Below are positions 19,174-27,928 of a stretch of DNA of 64,000 nt, piece by piece. Numbering within the stretch: position 1 is the stretch's first letter; each line of letters begins with the position of its first letter. The notes beneath the pieces are model-generated. The model was not told the origin of the DNA. It saw only the letters and a list, made by a program, of their open reading frames with translations, and did no database searches. The DNA comes from an uncultured Fibrobacter sp. (GTDB lineage Bacteria; Fibrobacterota; Fibrobacteria; Fibrobacterales; Fibrobacteraceae): assembly GCA_934700345.1 (NCBI GenBank), contig CAKUXP010000003.1, positions 62,001-126,000 on the forward strand, read 5' to 3'. The translations under genes and the position numbers were made by a program.

Positions 19174-19410
19174 GCTTTTTTTTTCGCAATGCTGCTAATC
19201 GGTGTCGTAGCTTCTATTTGTGAACCTTTAATTGATTATCTATCGCTATTTCAGAATACAAGTTGGACGGAATTCAAAAGCTTTGTTGTGGAAGAGGAAT
19301 ATTTGAGTGTGGGGTGGTTGCTTCTTGTTGGTTGGCAAATATTTCGAAATTCTTTTTTTGCTTTGTATCTACACAAATCCAAGCGTGTAAAAATTACGTT
19401 TGTAAACTAA
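19174..19410 (+). pseudogene. Beheaded membrane protein fragment
   Basis: The open frame ending at 19410 encodes two hydrophobic segments (FFFAMLLIGVVASI and GWLLLVGWQIF) with a Lys-rich end (LHKSKRVKITFVN). Its base composition is AT-richer than the IS next to it. No start is visible before the IS boundary, so it looks like the C-terminal 75-80 residues of an unknown membrane protein cut by the IS. Confidence 0.45.
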
Positions 19411-19412
19411 CT

Positions 19413-20387
19413 TCACTCTAGAAACAGTTGCAGTACCCGGTTCGGGAAGAGCTTCTTCAGTTCCGCGTCGAGGCGCCTTTTCGTTTCCCGGTAGCGGGAA
19501 ATGTCAAAGGCGGAATCTTCTTTCGGGGCGATGGTCACATCGATTTCGTAGCTCGAACCCACGTGGAAGAGCAGCACGCGGATAAGCTTAAAAGACGGAT
19601 CGAGGTTCGTTTGCACGACCTTTTCCGTCCGGTTTCTGAGCGGCGCGTTCTGCGTCGTGCGACCGATCAGCGAAAAGAAGGAATGCGAAACGACCCGGAT
19701 TGGCGACGGCAAGAGAAAGAGCGAAATGACGATGACGATCATCGAATCGCCGATGTAGTTGAGGAACGAAAGCGCTGAATCCTGGGGGACTATCGCCATG
19801 AGAATCAGCGCGATTCCCGTTCCGATGGTCACGAACGTGTCCATATAGGCGGCGACGGTCTCGGACTTGAGAATGGGGCTTTCGCCGTCGGTCTTTTTAA
19901 GCTGTGCGCGATAGTAGAGCCAGACGCCTCCGCAGGCAAAGACCATGCCGACCGTATAGATGAAAAGCGGAACAATCTTCAGCGGCTCCGCGTTCCCGCT
20001 ACCTTTTCGGACAAATTCCGCAATGTTTCCTGCGCCTTCAAAAATCGCATAGACGGTAATCGCGATAAGCAGAATCCCTTGCAGCATCGCATAGACGTTT
20101 TCCACGCTGTAGATGCCGAACGGGTATTCTTCGCTTGTCGTGTCCCGCTTCCGGGTGATCCGGAGCGCGACGATGAAGCTTACCGCGGAAATGGCGCAGA
20201 GACTTCCGTCGAGCGCAAGCGCATAGGAACTCGCAAAGTAGTAGCCGATCCAGCCGCAAATACCCATCAGGATGTTGATCCAGATGCCGACCCTGAGCGT
20301 CCGCATTTCGATTTTCTTGTAATCGGAGACCTGCGCCTTTTGCAGCACGAGCCTCGGAAAACGCCGACCTGTCTTGTTTTGCGCCAT
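19413..20387 (-). CDS. Cation diffusion facilitator family transporter
   Basis: A 324-residue inner-membrane protein with about six hydrophobic segments and a cytosolic C-terminal domain. The segments INILMGICGWIGYYFASSYA, LDGSLCAISAVSF and the later KSETVAAYMDTFVTIGTG fit the CDF (ZitB/FieF) fold; the Asp in LDGS and the Asp in YMDTF occupy metal-site positions, though the second helix pair is divergent. It probably exports divalent metal ions against protons. The start MAQNKTGRRFPRL at 20387 is the only good one. It stands alone. Confidence 0.75.
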   Translation of the reverse strand: MAQNKTGRRFPRLVLQKAQVSDYKKIEMRTLRVGIWINILMGICGWIGYYFASSYALALDGSLCAISAVSFIVALRITRKRDTTSEEYPFGIYSVENVYAMLQGILLIAITVYAIFEGAGNIAEFVRKGSGNAEPLKIVPLFIYTVGMVFACGGVWLYYRAQLKKTDGESPILKSETVAAYMDTFVTIGTGIALILMAIVPQDSALSFLNYIGDSMIVIVISLFLLPSPIRVVSHSFFSLIGRTTQNAPLRNRTEKVVQTNLDPSFKLIRVLLFHVGSSYEIDVTIAPKEDSAFDISRYRETKRRLDAELKKLFPNRVLQLFLE

Positions 20388-20502
20388 GCGGGGGAATATA
20401 GGAATTTCGGTGGATTGGGAATATTGGTTGGGAGGTATCAGGAATCAGGTTTCAGCGGAATTCGTTAGGAATTAGCAATGAGCAATGAGGAATGAGCAAT
20501 GT

Positions 20503-20558
20503 GGAATTGACGGTCTAGCGAATTGCTATTAGGGATTAGGGGAAAGGGAATAGGGATT
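20503..20558 (+). repeat. Intergenic repeat copy B
   Basis: GGAATTGACGGTCTAGCGAA followed by TTAGGGATTAGGG matches copy A at 5731-5779 in inverted orientation. Just before it there are short repeats of AGCAATGAG. The whole gap 20388-20704 holds no gene that I can support. Confidence 0.6.
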
Positions 20559-20704
20559 AGACTGCTGAGCGAACTGTGGTCAGAGCTTAGATCTGAAATC
20601 TTTGTGCTTAGATTTGCAGGCGCCTATATTCTTGTATCTCAGAAGTTTAATGTCCGCGGACTAGTCCCTGTTCCTTCATCCCGAAGCCTAGACGTCCTGC
20701 GGTT

Positions 20705-22225
20705 CTAAGTCTTGGACTTCTTCTCCCGGTGGAGGCTTGCGAGGTTTTCGAAATACTGGATAAAGCTCAGCGCGCCGACGGCGAGAAATCCGATGGCGTA
20801 GAGGGCGAGGAACGGGCCGATGATGAATTTCTGCGCACCGATGTAGGCGAGAAGCCCGACAACGCAGTAGATGCCTACCCCGACTTCCACAAAGGCGAGG
20901 AACGGGAATTTCTGGGCTAAGTGGGAATGCTTCTTGCCTCCGGTCTTCGGCGTACGGACAAAGGATCCCTGCTTGCCGAAAACTGCGGAGAACCAGGCGC
21001 GCGTATTGCTGACCGCGATGCCGACACCCATCGCCATGAGGACGGGGAGCGAGAGCATCCGGGTCTTCCAGCCGGTATATCCGGAACACCGCTGCGCGAC
21101 AAAGTAGAGCGTCGAAGGCGCTATTGCGGCGAGGAAGATGAAGCAGAATGTTACGGTAAAGAGCCATGTCGGGAGTTTCGTCACCGGCTCATACCAGGCG
21201 AGCAGCGGGTAGGCGCAAAGCGCCGTGAAAAGCATACAGGGGTGAATCGAGTAGTGCGTCGTGTGGAGGAACGCGCCGAGCTTGACGCGGAACGGAACTT
21301 TAGCCTTGAATACGAGAGGCAGGTCCTTCATCGCGGTCTGGATGGAGCCTTTCGCCCAGCGGAACTGCTGCGCCTTGAACGCATTGATGTCGTCCGGGAG
21401 TTCGGCGGGAACGATGACGTCGAACACGAATTTCATCTTCCATCCGGCGAGCTGGCTGCGGTAGGAAAGGTCCATATCTTCGGTCAGCGTATCGCCTTCC
21501 CAGCCGCCTGCGTCGAGAATCGCCTGCTTGCGCCATACGCCGGCGGTCCCGTTAAAGTTCATGAAGAGGTTCCCCCAGCTCCGGGCGGACTGTTCCACCA
21601 CGAAGTGCCCGTCGATTCCGATGGACTGGGCGAGCGTGAGACCGGATTCCGCGCGGTTCAAATGTCCCCAGCGGCCTTGCACTAGCCCGATCTTCGAATC
21701 CATCACCATATAGGGGACGGTCTTGAGCAGAAAATCCTTCTTGGGAACAAAGTCCGCATCGAAAATCGCGAGGAATTCACCTTTGGCGACTTCCATGCCG
21801 GCCTTGAGCGCTCCCGCCTTGAAATCCGCTCGGTTCGTCCTGTGGATGAGCTTGATGTCGTAGCCTTCCGCCTGCTTTTCTTCGACCTTCCGCTTGGTGA
21901 CTTCGTAGCAGCCGTCCGTGGAATCGTCGAGGACCTGGATTTCGTGCTTGTCCTTCGGGTAGTCGATTGCGCATACGGCGTCGATGAGGCGTTCCACGCA
22001 GTTCGCTTCGTTGTACACGGGGAGCTGCGTTGTGACCATCGGAAGCTCGTCCATCTTGTGGTCGCGGTAAAACTGCAACAGGTTCTTCCGATCGGCGAGG
22101 CGCACCCGGCGGCTGTTTTTCAGGAAAAGATAGATGCTCCAGTAGCAGTTAAAGCCATAGATGACAAGACCGATTCCGGCGATGACGTAAACGACAAAAA
22201 GAATATCCAGAAGATATTGAGCCAT
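20705..22225 (-). CDS. Family 2 glycosyltransferase, cellulose/glucomannan synthase-like
   Basis: A 506-residue processive GT2 enzyme: an N-terminal membrane helix (LLDILFVVYVIAGIGLVIYG), a GT-A catalytic domain with QLPVYNEANCVERLIDAV, the DDSTDG and DADFVP Asp motifs, TED (LTEDMDL) and QQFRWAKG (QxxRW), then at least four C-terminal membrane segments. This layout is that of synthases that polymerise and export a beta-glycan across the inner membrane. The polymer is not determinable. A TATATTTG box lies 35 bases before the start. It is divergent from the TusA-like gene. Confidence 0.85.
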   Translation of the reverse strand: MAQYLLDILFVVYVIAGIGLVIYGFNCYWSIYLFLKNSRRVRLADRKNLLQFYRDHKMDELPMVTTQLPVYNEANCVERLIDAVCAIDYPKDKHEIQVLDDSTDGCYEVTKRKVEEKQAEGYDIKLIHRTNRADFKAGALKAGMEVAKGEFLAIFDADFVPKKDFLLKTVPYMVMDSKIGLVQGRWGHLNRAESGLTLAQSIGIDGHFVVEQSARSWGNLFMNFNGTAGVWRKQAILDAGGWEGDTLTEDMDLSYRSQLAGWKMKFVFDVIVPAELPDDINAFKAQQFRWAKGSIQTAMKDLPLVFKAKVPFRVKLGAFLHTTHYSIHPCMLFTALCAYPLLAWYEPVTKLPTWLFTVTFCFIFLAAIAPSTLYFVAQRCSGYTGWKTRMLSLPVLMAMGVGIAVSNTRAWFSAVFGKQGSFVRTPKTGGKKHSHLAQKFPFLAFVEVGVGIYCVVGLLAYIGAQKFIIGPFLALYAIGFLAVGALSFIQYFENLASLHREKKSKT

Positions 22226-22259
22226 GTTTTAAAACCTTTGCATTTTTGATGCGTGACGC

Positions 22260-22296
22260 CAAATATAGAAATGCGAAAGGGATATTGCTATATTCG
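22260..22296. promoter_or_regulatory. Divergent promoter boxes between GT2 and TusA-like genes
   Basis: A minus-strand TATATTTG at 22260-22267 faces the GT2 gene. A plus-strand TATATTCG at 22289-22296 lies 20 bases before the ATG at 22317. Both match the recurring box. Confidence 0.5.
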
Positions 22297-22316
22297 TTTC
22301 AAATTTATGGTGATTT

Positions 22317-22868
22317 ATGGCTGAGAAGATCTCGAACCAGACGCCTCTGGAACGCTGGTATCAGGCAAACAGGAACGACCCGGACTTGGATATGTCGCTC
22401 AGGCTCCTGCTAGGCCATGCCCTCGTGGGCGTCTTTCGCCATTTTTTTTCCGATTCTTCCGTTTTTTCGCCGGAAAAAGCGCTTTCCCTTGTGCAAAGGC
22501 TTCCCAAAAAGGCTTTTCCCGAAGGAATGGGGGACTGGATCTCTTCGCCGGGAAGGAATGCTTCCGAAATCCTTCGTTTTTGCGAAGGGTCTGCGAGATA
22601 TACCCTGCCTTCGGATATTGATGTCCGAGGGCTTTCGGAGGGGGCGGTCGATTTGCGCGGGGTACGCTGTCCGCTCGGATCTGTCCGGGCGCGGCTCGTG
22701 ATGCTCGGACTCGAAGCCGGGGATGAGGTCTCGCTTTTTGTCGATGACGGCGAACCGATCGAGAATGTGCCTCGGGCCCTGGTGGAGGAGGGCGACCAAA
22801 TACTCTTTCGCGAAAAAAAAGAGGATTATTGGGAAATTCGGGTACGCAAACGCGGAACAACAAAGTAG
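22317..22868 (+). CDS. TusA-like domain protein
   Basis: A 183-residue cytosolic protein. The C-terminal 75 residues (from IDVRGLSEGAVDLRGVRCPL) fit the TusA/SirA fold, with the CP motif whose Cys carries persulfide sulfur in the family, followed by ARLVMLGLEAGDEVSLFVDD. The N-terminal 110 residues (FRHFFSDSSVFSPEKAL) are unrecognised. Its position next to sufD and sufC suggests a role in sulfur handling; that is inference. It is followed 9 bases later by an SGNH-like gene and likely co-transcribed. Confidence 0.65.
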   Translation: MAEKISNQTPLERWYQANRNDPDLDMSLRLLLGHALVGVFRHFFSDSSVFSPEKALSLVQRLPKKAFPEGMGDWISSPGRNASEILRFCEGSARYTLPSDIDVRGLSEGAVDLRGVRCPLGSVRARLVMLGLEAGDEVSLFVDDGEPIENVPRALVEEGDQILFREKKEDYWEIRVRKRGTTK

Positions 22869-22877
22869 TTTATCGTT

Positions 22878-23471
22878 ATGACTCACAGAATTCAGGTCAT
22901 CGGAGACGAACTGATGGGTGTCGGCGGTGAAGCGGCGGCTCTCTTTTCGGAGCTAGTCCTCTGCGAAAACCCGTCGCGTCCGGTGCAGTTCGCCATTTCG
23001 GCCTCGGTTCGCTATCCTCTTTCGACCGTACTTTCCCGCGCTCCGTCCGATATCTTTGGAAAGCTCGCCGAGCGGATTGTGATCGGGCTTGGGCTTCATG
23101 AACTAAAGGTCCGTCCCGAACCCGAGGAAGTCTTTCGCTCTTACAAGGCGCTGGTGGAGGAAATCCTCTCCAAGACGTCTTCTGTCCTCTACCTGTTGAC
23201 CGTTCCGTGCGAAGCCTTCCGGGAATGTGCGACAGAAGTGAATGCGTTCAACGAAAGGCTCAAAACCTTGGGCAGCGACCGCGTCCATATCCTGGATTTT
23301 GCGCAGCATGTCGAAAGCTTTGAACGGGATCAGGTCCTGCGGGGAAAGTTTGCCCGGAGCCTGTACGATTCGAGCGGGATGCCGACATCGCTCTGCCACA
23401 CGCTGCTCGGACTTTTCGTCGAGCGAAGAATCTTTAACATCCAAAAGGAGCCCGAAAATGAACATTTCTGA
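22878..23471 (+). CDS. SGNH-hydrolase-like protein of unknown function
   Basis: 197 residues with the outline of an SGNH/GDSL fold: IQVIGDELMGVGGEA at the N-terminus where the catalytic block I GDS would be, VIGLGLHELK at the GxND-like position and LYLLTVPCEAF in the core. The Ser of GDS is replaced by Glu and no clear DxxH is seen, so it is probably not an active esterase of the usual type, or the fold guess is wrong. Start ATG follows the TusA-like gene by 9 bases; its end overlaps the next gene. Confidence 0.5.
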   Translation: MTHRIQVIGDELMGVGGEAAALFSELVLCENPSRPVQFAISASVRYPLSTVLSRAPSDIFGKLAERIVIGLGLHELKVRPEPEEVFRSYKALVEEILSKTSSVLYLLTVPCEAFRECATEVNAFNERLKTLGSDRVHILDFAQHVESFERDQVLRGKFARSLYDSSGMPTSLCHTLLGLFVERRIFNIQKEPENEHF

Positions 23472-23787
23472 CAAGTTCTATGCGAAAAATGCGGCTGCGG
23501 CTCGCGCCTGGGCGGAAACCGACGAACGGAAGAAGGCGGAAAATCGCCATAAGCCCCAGGAACCGAAAACGGGCATCTGCGAAAAGTGCAAAAAAGAGGC
23601 TTTGATCCGCCCGCACCGGTCTCGCGAAACGGACATCAAGGACGGCGCAGCGAGCTATGGTGTCGTGGTGCACTATTACTGCGAGGAATGCTACCCGAAG
23701 AGCCGGCGGGATACGCCGACCGAACCGCCCATGTCCGAAAAACAGGTAAAGAACCTGCTCCGCTTTGCGAAGAAGAACTTGCGGTAG
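23458..23787 (+). CDS. Small zinc-ribbon protein
   Basis: 109 residues beginning MNISDKFYAKNAAAARAW. A zinc ribbon is formed by CEKCKKEALIRPH and YYCEECYPKSRR. The ATG at 23458 has AAAAGGAG upstream and overlaps the previous gene by 14 bases; an earlier frame-open start would read through the neighbour. Function unknown. The C-terminal basic tail (KQVKNLLRFAKKNLR) could bind nucleic acid. Confidence 0.6.
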   Translation: MNISDKFYAKNAAAARAWAETDERKKAENRHKPQEPKTGICEKCKKEALIRPHRSRETDIKDGAASYGVVVHYYCEECYPKSRRDTPTEPPMSEKQVKNLLRFAKKNLR

Positions 23788-24852
23788 TTACCGGAACATC
23801 GCATCGAGGACCGCGGAGAGGCGATGCTTTCCGGCGGGGAAGGGATGCTCGGCGATAATGTCCTTGGCGAACGCGCGGATGAGAAGAACTTCTGCGCGTT
23901 TTTTGTCGATGCCGCGGCTTTCGAGGTAGAAAATCGATTCGCTGTCTAGGGCTCCGACCGTGTTGCCGTGGGAGCAGGTGACGTCATCGTGATAGATCTT
24001 GAGCGTCGGCTTGACAAAGACTTTCGCGTCGTCCGAGAGGAGCAGCGTGTTGACGAGTTCCGAGGAGTCGGTTCCCGGACAGTCTTTTCCTGCGATTACT
24101 CCGCCATCGTAGGAAACGCTTGCCGCATCCGAAACCAGGTTGCGGACGAATTGCCGGCTCTTGCATTTCGGCGCATTGTGCAGCACACGGATAAAATCGT
24201 ATTCGCTTGACATTTTCCCGACGATGTTCAGGTGGCGGAAACCGAATTCGGCGCCTTCTCCGTCGAGGCTTGCGGAAAGGTCGATTCGGCGGAGGGAGTC
24301 CGTGTTGTTCAAGTCGAGAATGTGGACCCTGGAATTTTTTTGCTGGCGGATGCGAATCGAGCGGAACTTGGTCTCGGAGGCGTGCCCGCTTTCCGTGGAG
24401 AAAAGTTCGAGTTCGGCGTTTTCTCCGACAAAAAAGTCCAGGCGTTCCGCGGAAACCTCGCGTTCAATCCTGTTTTCGAGGATTTCGAGCGAAACCTTCG
24501 CTCCATCGCCGATACGGAAGACCATATGCGAAAATTCGTCATGGGCCTTAAGGATGCCGTTTTCCGATTTTCCGGGAGCGACTTCCTGGACGAACGGCTT
24601 TGCGCCAAAGGCTATCGGGAGAAGGGCGGAAAGGCTGGTTTCGGAAGCGATGCCGAAATTTTCCGGGGAAAGCCCGGTTCCGGAAATCGCGGGGCAGGCG
24701 ATGTGAGCCATTTCGGGGGCGGAGACATTTTCCCGGATGAAGCCGAGTGACTTTAGGTTGGTAAACCGTGCGACAGGGTATCCCAGCCAGTCTTCCGACT
24801 TGCGGGTAGGAAATCCGAGTTCCCGGATTCTTTCAAGGGCTTCTTTCTGCAT
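23788..24852 (-). CDS. sufD: Fe-S cluster assembly protein SufD
   Basis: A 354-residue scaffold subunit of the SUF system that works with SufB and SufC in the cytosol. The C-terminal core shows CSHGNTVGALDSESIFYLESRGI and AEVLLIRAFAKDIIAEHP, diagnostic of the SufB/SufD family; the short divergent N-terminus is usual for SufD. Its start overlaps the sufC stop by one base, so they are translationally coupled. SufB is not in the window. Confidence 0.9.
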   Translation of the reverse strand: MQKEALERIRELGFPTRKSEDWLGYPVARFTNLKSLGFIRENVSAPEMAHIACPAISGTGLSPENFGIASETSLSALLPIAFGAKPFVQEVAPGKSENGILKAHDEFSHMVFRIGDGAKVSLEILENRIEREVSAERLDFFVGENAELELFSTESGHASETKFRSIRIRQQKNSRVHILDLNNTDSLRRIDLSASLDGEGAEFGFRHLNIVGKMSSEYDFIRVLHNAPKCKSRQFVRNLVSDAASVSYDGGVIAGKDCPGTDSSELVNTLLLSDDAKVFVKPTLKIYHDDVTCSHGNTVGALDSESIFYLESRGIDKKRAEVLLIRAFAKDIIAEHPFPAGKHRLSAVLDAMFR

Positions 24853-25598
24853 TAGGCGCCTTCGATCCAGTCGTAACCGTCTTTTTCGAGCTTTAGCGCG
24901 AGATCCGCATTGCCCGTGAGGAGGATTTTCCCGTGCATCAGGACATGGACGTAGTCCGGCTTGACGTATTCGAGAAGCCGCTCGTAGTGCGTTACCAGGA
25001 TGACCGCATGGTTTTCGTCGTGGAGTTGGTTGATGCCGTTCGAAACGATTCGCAGCGCATCGATATCGAGCCCCGAATCCGTCTCGTCGAGGAATGCGTA
25101 TTTCGGCGAGAGCATTGCCATCTGCAAGATTTCGTTCCGCTTCTTTTCCCCGCCGGAGAAACCGTCGTTCAGTCCGCGGGTACGGTAACGCTCGTCCATT
25201 TCGAGAAGTTCCATGTTCTGTTCCAGGAGCTTGTTAAACTCGTCGTCGGAAATCGGCCCGAGCTTTTGGTAGGCGCGCTTTGAGTCGAGAGCCATACGCA
25301 GGAATTCGACGTTCGGAACACCTGGAATTTCAATCGGGTATTGGGTACTCGCAAAGAAGCCTTCGTTCGCCCGTTCGCTCGGGTCTAGCGCGAGCAGGTC
25401 CTTTCCGTCTAGCTCGACGGATCCTTCGGTGACCTTGTATTCCGGGTGCCCGCTGATGACTTTGCCGAGCGTACTCTTGCCGGAACCGTTTACGCCCATG
25501 ATTGCGTGGATTTCCCCGGGTTTTATGTCGAGGTTGATTCCTTTGAGAATGGGCGTTCCGTCGGAAAGGCTTGCCTTGAGATTCTGGATTGAGAGCAT
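24852..25598 (-). CDS. sufC: Fe-S cluster assembly ATPase SufC
   Basis: A 248-residue ABC ATPase: Walker A GVNGSGKST, signature FSGGEKKRNEILQMA, Walker B YAFLDETDSGLDIDAL and switch His in VILVTHYERLL. The SufC-specific ETDSGLD and KKRNE segments separate it from transporter ATPases. It powers the SufBCD scaffold. dnaG ends 12 bases upstream, so transcription from dnaG may continue into sufCD. Confidence 0.95.
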   Translation of the reverse strand: MLSIQNLKASLSDGTPILKGINLDIKPGEIHAIMGVNGSGKSTLGKVISGHPEYKVTEGSVELDGKDLLALDPSERANEGFFASTQYPIEIPGVPNVEFLRMALDSKRAYQKLGPISDDEFNKLLEQNMELLEMDERYRTRGLNDGFSGGEKKRNEILQMAMLSPKYAFLDETDSGLDIDALRIVSNGINQLHDENHAVILVTHYERLLEYVKPDYVHVLMHGKILLTGNADLALKLEKDGYDWIEGA

Positions 25599-25610
25599 AG
25601 TGTCTCCAAT

Positions 25611-27494
25611 TTAAATTTTTTCGCTGTATTCGACTAGCTTTGCGCGGTAGCCGAGCAGGTCCCTGAAAAATGTCGGATCCTTGGCCGCTTCGTCTTCTGC
25701 GCGGAGGCGCGGGAGAATCTGCCGCGAGATGAAGTCGTGGATGTCGAGCCGGAGGGCGAGCGTCTCGTCGGAAAGCGGACGGCTTTTTAGCCTGTCGCGA
25801 AAACGCTCGGCTGTGCGGATTTCGAGCTGCGCCAGGGTTTCAAGAAATTCCTTGTTTGCGCATTCCGTGTTCCAGTGCTCTTCGGGAAGCGATTCGAGAA
25901 CTTGGGCAGGGAGGTCTGACAGGGAATCGTGGAGCGTCATCAGGTTGATTTTTCCGTCCTGCGCGTATTCGGCGAGGGCTTCGCCCAGAAGCTCGTCGAG
26001 AATTTCGGAGGCGAAGAGGCTTACGCCGGAGCTTGCGAAGTCGAGATTGAAGAAGGCGCTTGCCGCTTCCCAGAGCGTCGGGGAGGAAAGGACCAGGTTT
26101 ACAAAGCGGAGTTCCATCTGCGGCAGCGCGTTCCACGGGACCTGTTCCTCGACCGGGGCCTGTACGGTTTCGCTTTCCTCCTTGGCCTTGAATTTCGGTT
26201 CTCTCGCGGGCCGGATGCCGATGAAGTTCGCTTCCGTATCGAAGCGATCCGCGACTAGATGCAGGTACTGGTTCTGGAGTTCCCTGTCGCCGATGGATAG
26301 GATAATAGTCTTGAGACGTGTGACTAGCGCTGCGCGGTCTTCGATCGTGTCGGTCGGTGAGGTTCTTGCGAGATAGTCTATCCAGCTTTCCGCCTTGGAT
26401 AGTTCATTCCGGAAGTCTTCGGCGGCGGTTTCCCCGCGTTCGTTTACGAAATTGTCCGGGTCGATCTTTTCGCCGTTTTCCCGGGTGAGCGAAACGATTT
26501 TGGGAACGATGCCGCGGGGAAGTACGATTTCGAGCGTACGGTGGGCGGCTTTCCTGCCCGCTTCGTCTCCGTCAAAGACCAGGTAGGCGGTCTTTGCGTA
26601 TCGCGAGAGGATTTCGGCGTGCTTGTCGGTGAGGGCCGTTCCCGAAACGGCAACGACATTGTGGATGCCTGCCTGGTAGAGACTTATCAGGTCGAAATAC
26701 CCTTCGACCAGGATGACCGCGTTTTCCTTGGCAATTTCGCTTTTCGAACGGGAAAGCCCGTAAAGAATTTCGCCTTTCTTGTAAAGGGCCGTGTCCGGGC
26801 TGTTCAGGTATTTTGGAGCCTTTTTGTTCTTGTCGAGGATGCGTCCGCCGAATGCGACGACTTTTCCCGAGAGGTTCTCGATGGCGAACATCAGGCGGTC
26901 GCGGAACTTGTCGGCAATGCCTCCGTTTTCCCTTTCGACGGCGAGGCCCGCTTCGACAAGCTTCTTGGGGGAAAAACCTTTTTTTGCCGCATAGCTCAGG
27001 AAGCCTTCCCTGCCTTCGGGTGCATAGCCTATCTTAAAGAATTTGCGGGCTTCTTCGGAAATGTTCCTCGATTTGATATAGCGGAGAGCCTTTTCGCTCT
27101 TGGGAAGCTCGGAGACGAACCAGTCCGCGGCGAGATCGTTCAGTTCTCGGGTGAGTGTACGCGCCTCGGCGACTTCGGGCGAAGCCTGTTCTTTCAGTTC
27201 TGGAAGCGGAAATCCCGTCGCGTTAGCGACCCATTCGACGGCATCCTTAAAATCCATCTTTTCATGTTCCATTACGAACTTGAAAACGTCGCCGCCCGCT
27301 CCGCAGGCAAAGCATTTGTAGATTCCCATCTGCGGGTTTACGTTCATCGATGGGGAATGGTCGTTGTGGAACGGGCATCTTCCGACAAAACGGCCTGCGC
27401 CGGAACGCTTTAACGGTAGAAATTGCTGGATGATGTCCGCAATGTTCGCCTGTGCCTTGAGTTCTCGGATGATTTCGTCGGAATAAAAAGCCAT
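25611..27494 (-). CDS. dnaG: DNA primase
   Basis: A 627-residue replicative primase. The N-terminal CHC2 zinc ribbon is CPFHNDHSPS followed by CFACGAGGD; the catalytic TOPRIM domain shows ILVEGYFDLISLYQAGI and YLVFDGDEAGRKAA; the C-terminal helicase-binding domain is weakly conserved. The ATG at 27494 lies only 6 bases after a TATGTTTG box, so its transcript may be leaderless or nearly so. Confidence 0.96.
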   Translation of the reverse strand: MAFYSDEIIRELKAQANIADIIQQFLPLKRSGAGRFVGRCPFHNDHSPSMNVNPQMGIYKCFACGAGGDVFKFVMEHEKMDFKDAVEWVANATGFPLPELKEQASPEVAEARTLTRELNDLAADWFVSELPKSEKALRYIKSRNISEEARKFFKIGYAPEGREGFLSYAAKKGFSPKKLVEAGLAVERENGGIADKFRDRLMFAIENLSGKVVAFGGRILDKNKKAPKYLNSPDTALYKKGEILYGLSRSKSEIAKENAVILVEGYFDLISLYQAGIHNVVAVSGTALTDKHAEILSRYAKTAYLVFDGDEAGRKAAHRTLEIVLPRGIVPKIVSLTRENGEKIDPDNFVNERGETAAEDFRNELSKAESWIDYLARTSPTDTIEDRAALVTRLKTIILSIGDRELQNQYLHLVADRFDTEANFIGIRPAREPKFKAKEESETVQAPVEEQVPWNALPQMELRFVNLVLSSPTLWEAASAFFNLDFASSGVSLFASEILDELLGEALAEYAQDGKINLMTLHDSLSDLPAQVLESLPEEHWNTECANKEFLETLAQLEIRTAERFRDRLKSRPLSDETLALRLDIHDFISRQILPRLRAEDEAAKDPTFFRDLLGYRAKLVEYSEKI

Positions 27495-27500
27495 CGGTCA

Positions 27501-27508
27501 CAAACATA
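27501..27508 (-). promoter_or_regulatory. TATGTTTG promoter-like box upstream of dnaG
   Basis: Minus-strand TATGTTTG fits TAnnTTTG and ends 6 bases before the dnaG ATG. Confidence 0.5.
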
Positions 27509-27528
27509 AAAAATGGCGGGACGGTACG

Positions 27529-27595
27529 CTGTCATTGCCTGGCTCGACCGGGGAATCTCGGCGTGGGATTATCGGGTCAAGCCCGATCATGACAG
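27529..27595. repeat. REP-like element with short terminal inverted repeats
   Basis: CTGTCAT and ATGACAG bound a 67-bp stretch that contains TCGGG-TCAAG-CCCGA, a hairpin common in intergenic REP-like repeats. The remaining gap up to the tRNA (27596-27816) shows only a promoter-like box. Confidence 0.55.
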
Positions 27596-27781
27596 CTTGC
27601 GAAGTCCGGTTTGCATAAAACTGCAATCCGCTTGGTAGCTAAGGACATATCCCTAATTCCGTTCGGTTTTCCACAAAGATCTGGTTTTCGACTTTAAGTT
27701 TTGACTTTCGATAAATCGGTGGCATTGAATTTCTGCTGTCAACTATTTTTCAAAAACATAGACAAATAGAAAATGTTTGAT

Positions 27782-27789
27782 TATCTTTG
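27782..27789 (+). promoter_or_regulatory. TATCTTTG box upstream of tRNA-Met
   Basis: TATCTTTG fits TAnnTTTG and lies 28 bases before the tRNA 5' end. Confidence 0.45.
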
Positions 27790-27816
27790 GGAATGTTCCC
27801 GTCTATGGAACGATAT

Positions 27817-27890
27817 GGGACTTTAGCTCAATCGGTTAGAGCCTCGGACTCATAACCCGCCGGTTCCCGGTTCAAGTCCGGGAGGTCCCA
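27817..27890 (+). tRNA. tRNA-Met (anticodon CAT), prophage attachment site
   Basis: A 74-base cloverleaf: acceptor GGGACTT with AGGTCCC, D-stem GCTC/GAGC with GG in the loop, anticodon CAT at 27851-27853, and T-arm CCCGG-TTCAAGT-CCGGG. No CCA is encoded. The anticodon stem is imperfect: TCGGA faces CCCGC, leaving only the three middle pairs. Since a tyrosine integrase gene starts 190 bases later, the crossover probably lies in this gene and the 3' half may come from the phage. It could be elongator or (with lysidine) isoleucine tRNA; the A-T rich D loop and non-initiator acceptor argue against initiator. Confidence 0.85.
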
Positions 27891-27892
27891 CG

Positions 27893-27928
27893 AACCCCGC
27901 CAAATTTTGAAGATTTGGCGGGGTTTTT
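27893..27928 (+). terminator. Rho-independent terminator after tRNA-Met
   Basis: AACCCCGCCAAAT and ATTTGGCGGGGTT form a perfect 13-bp stem with a 7-base loop followed by Ts. It shields the integrase from tRNA transcription. Confidence 0.9.
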
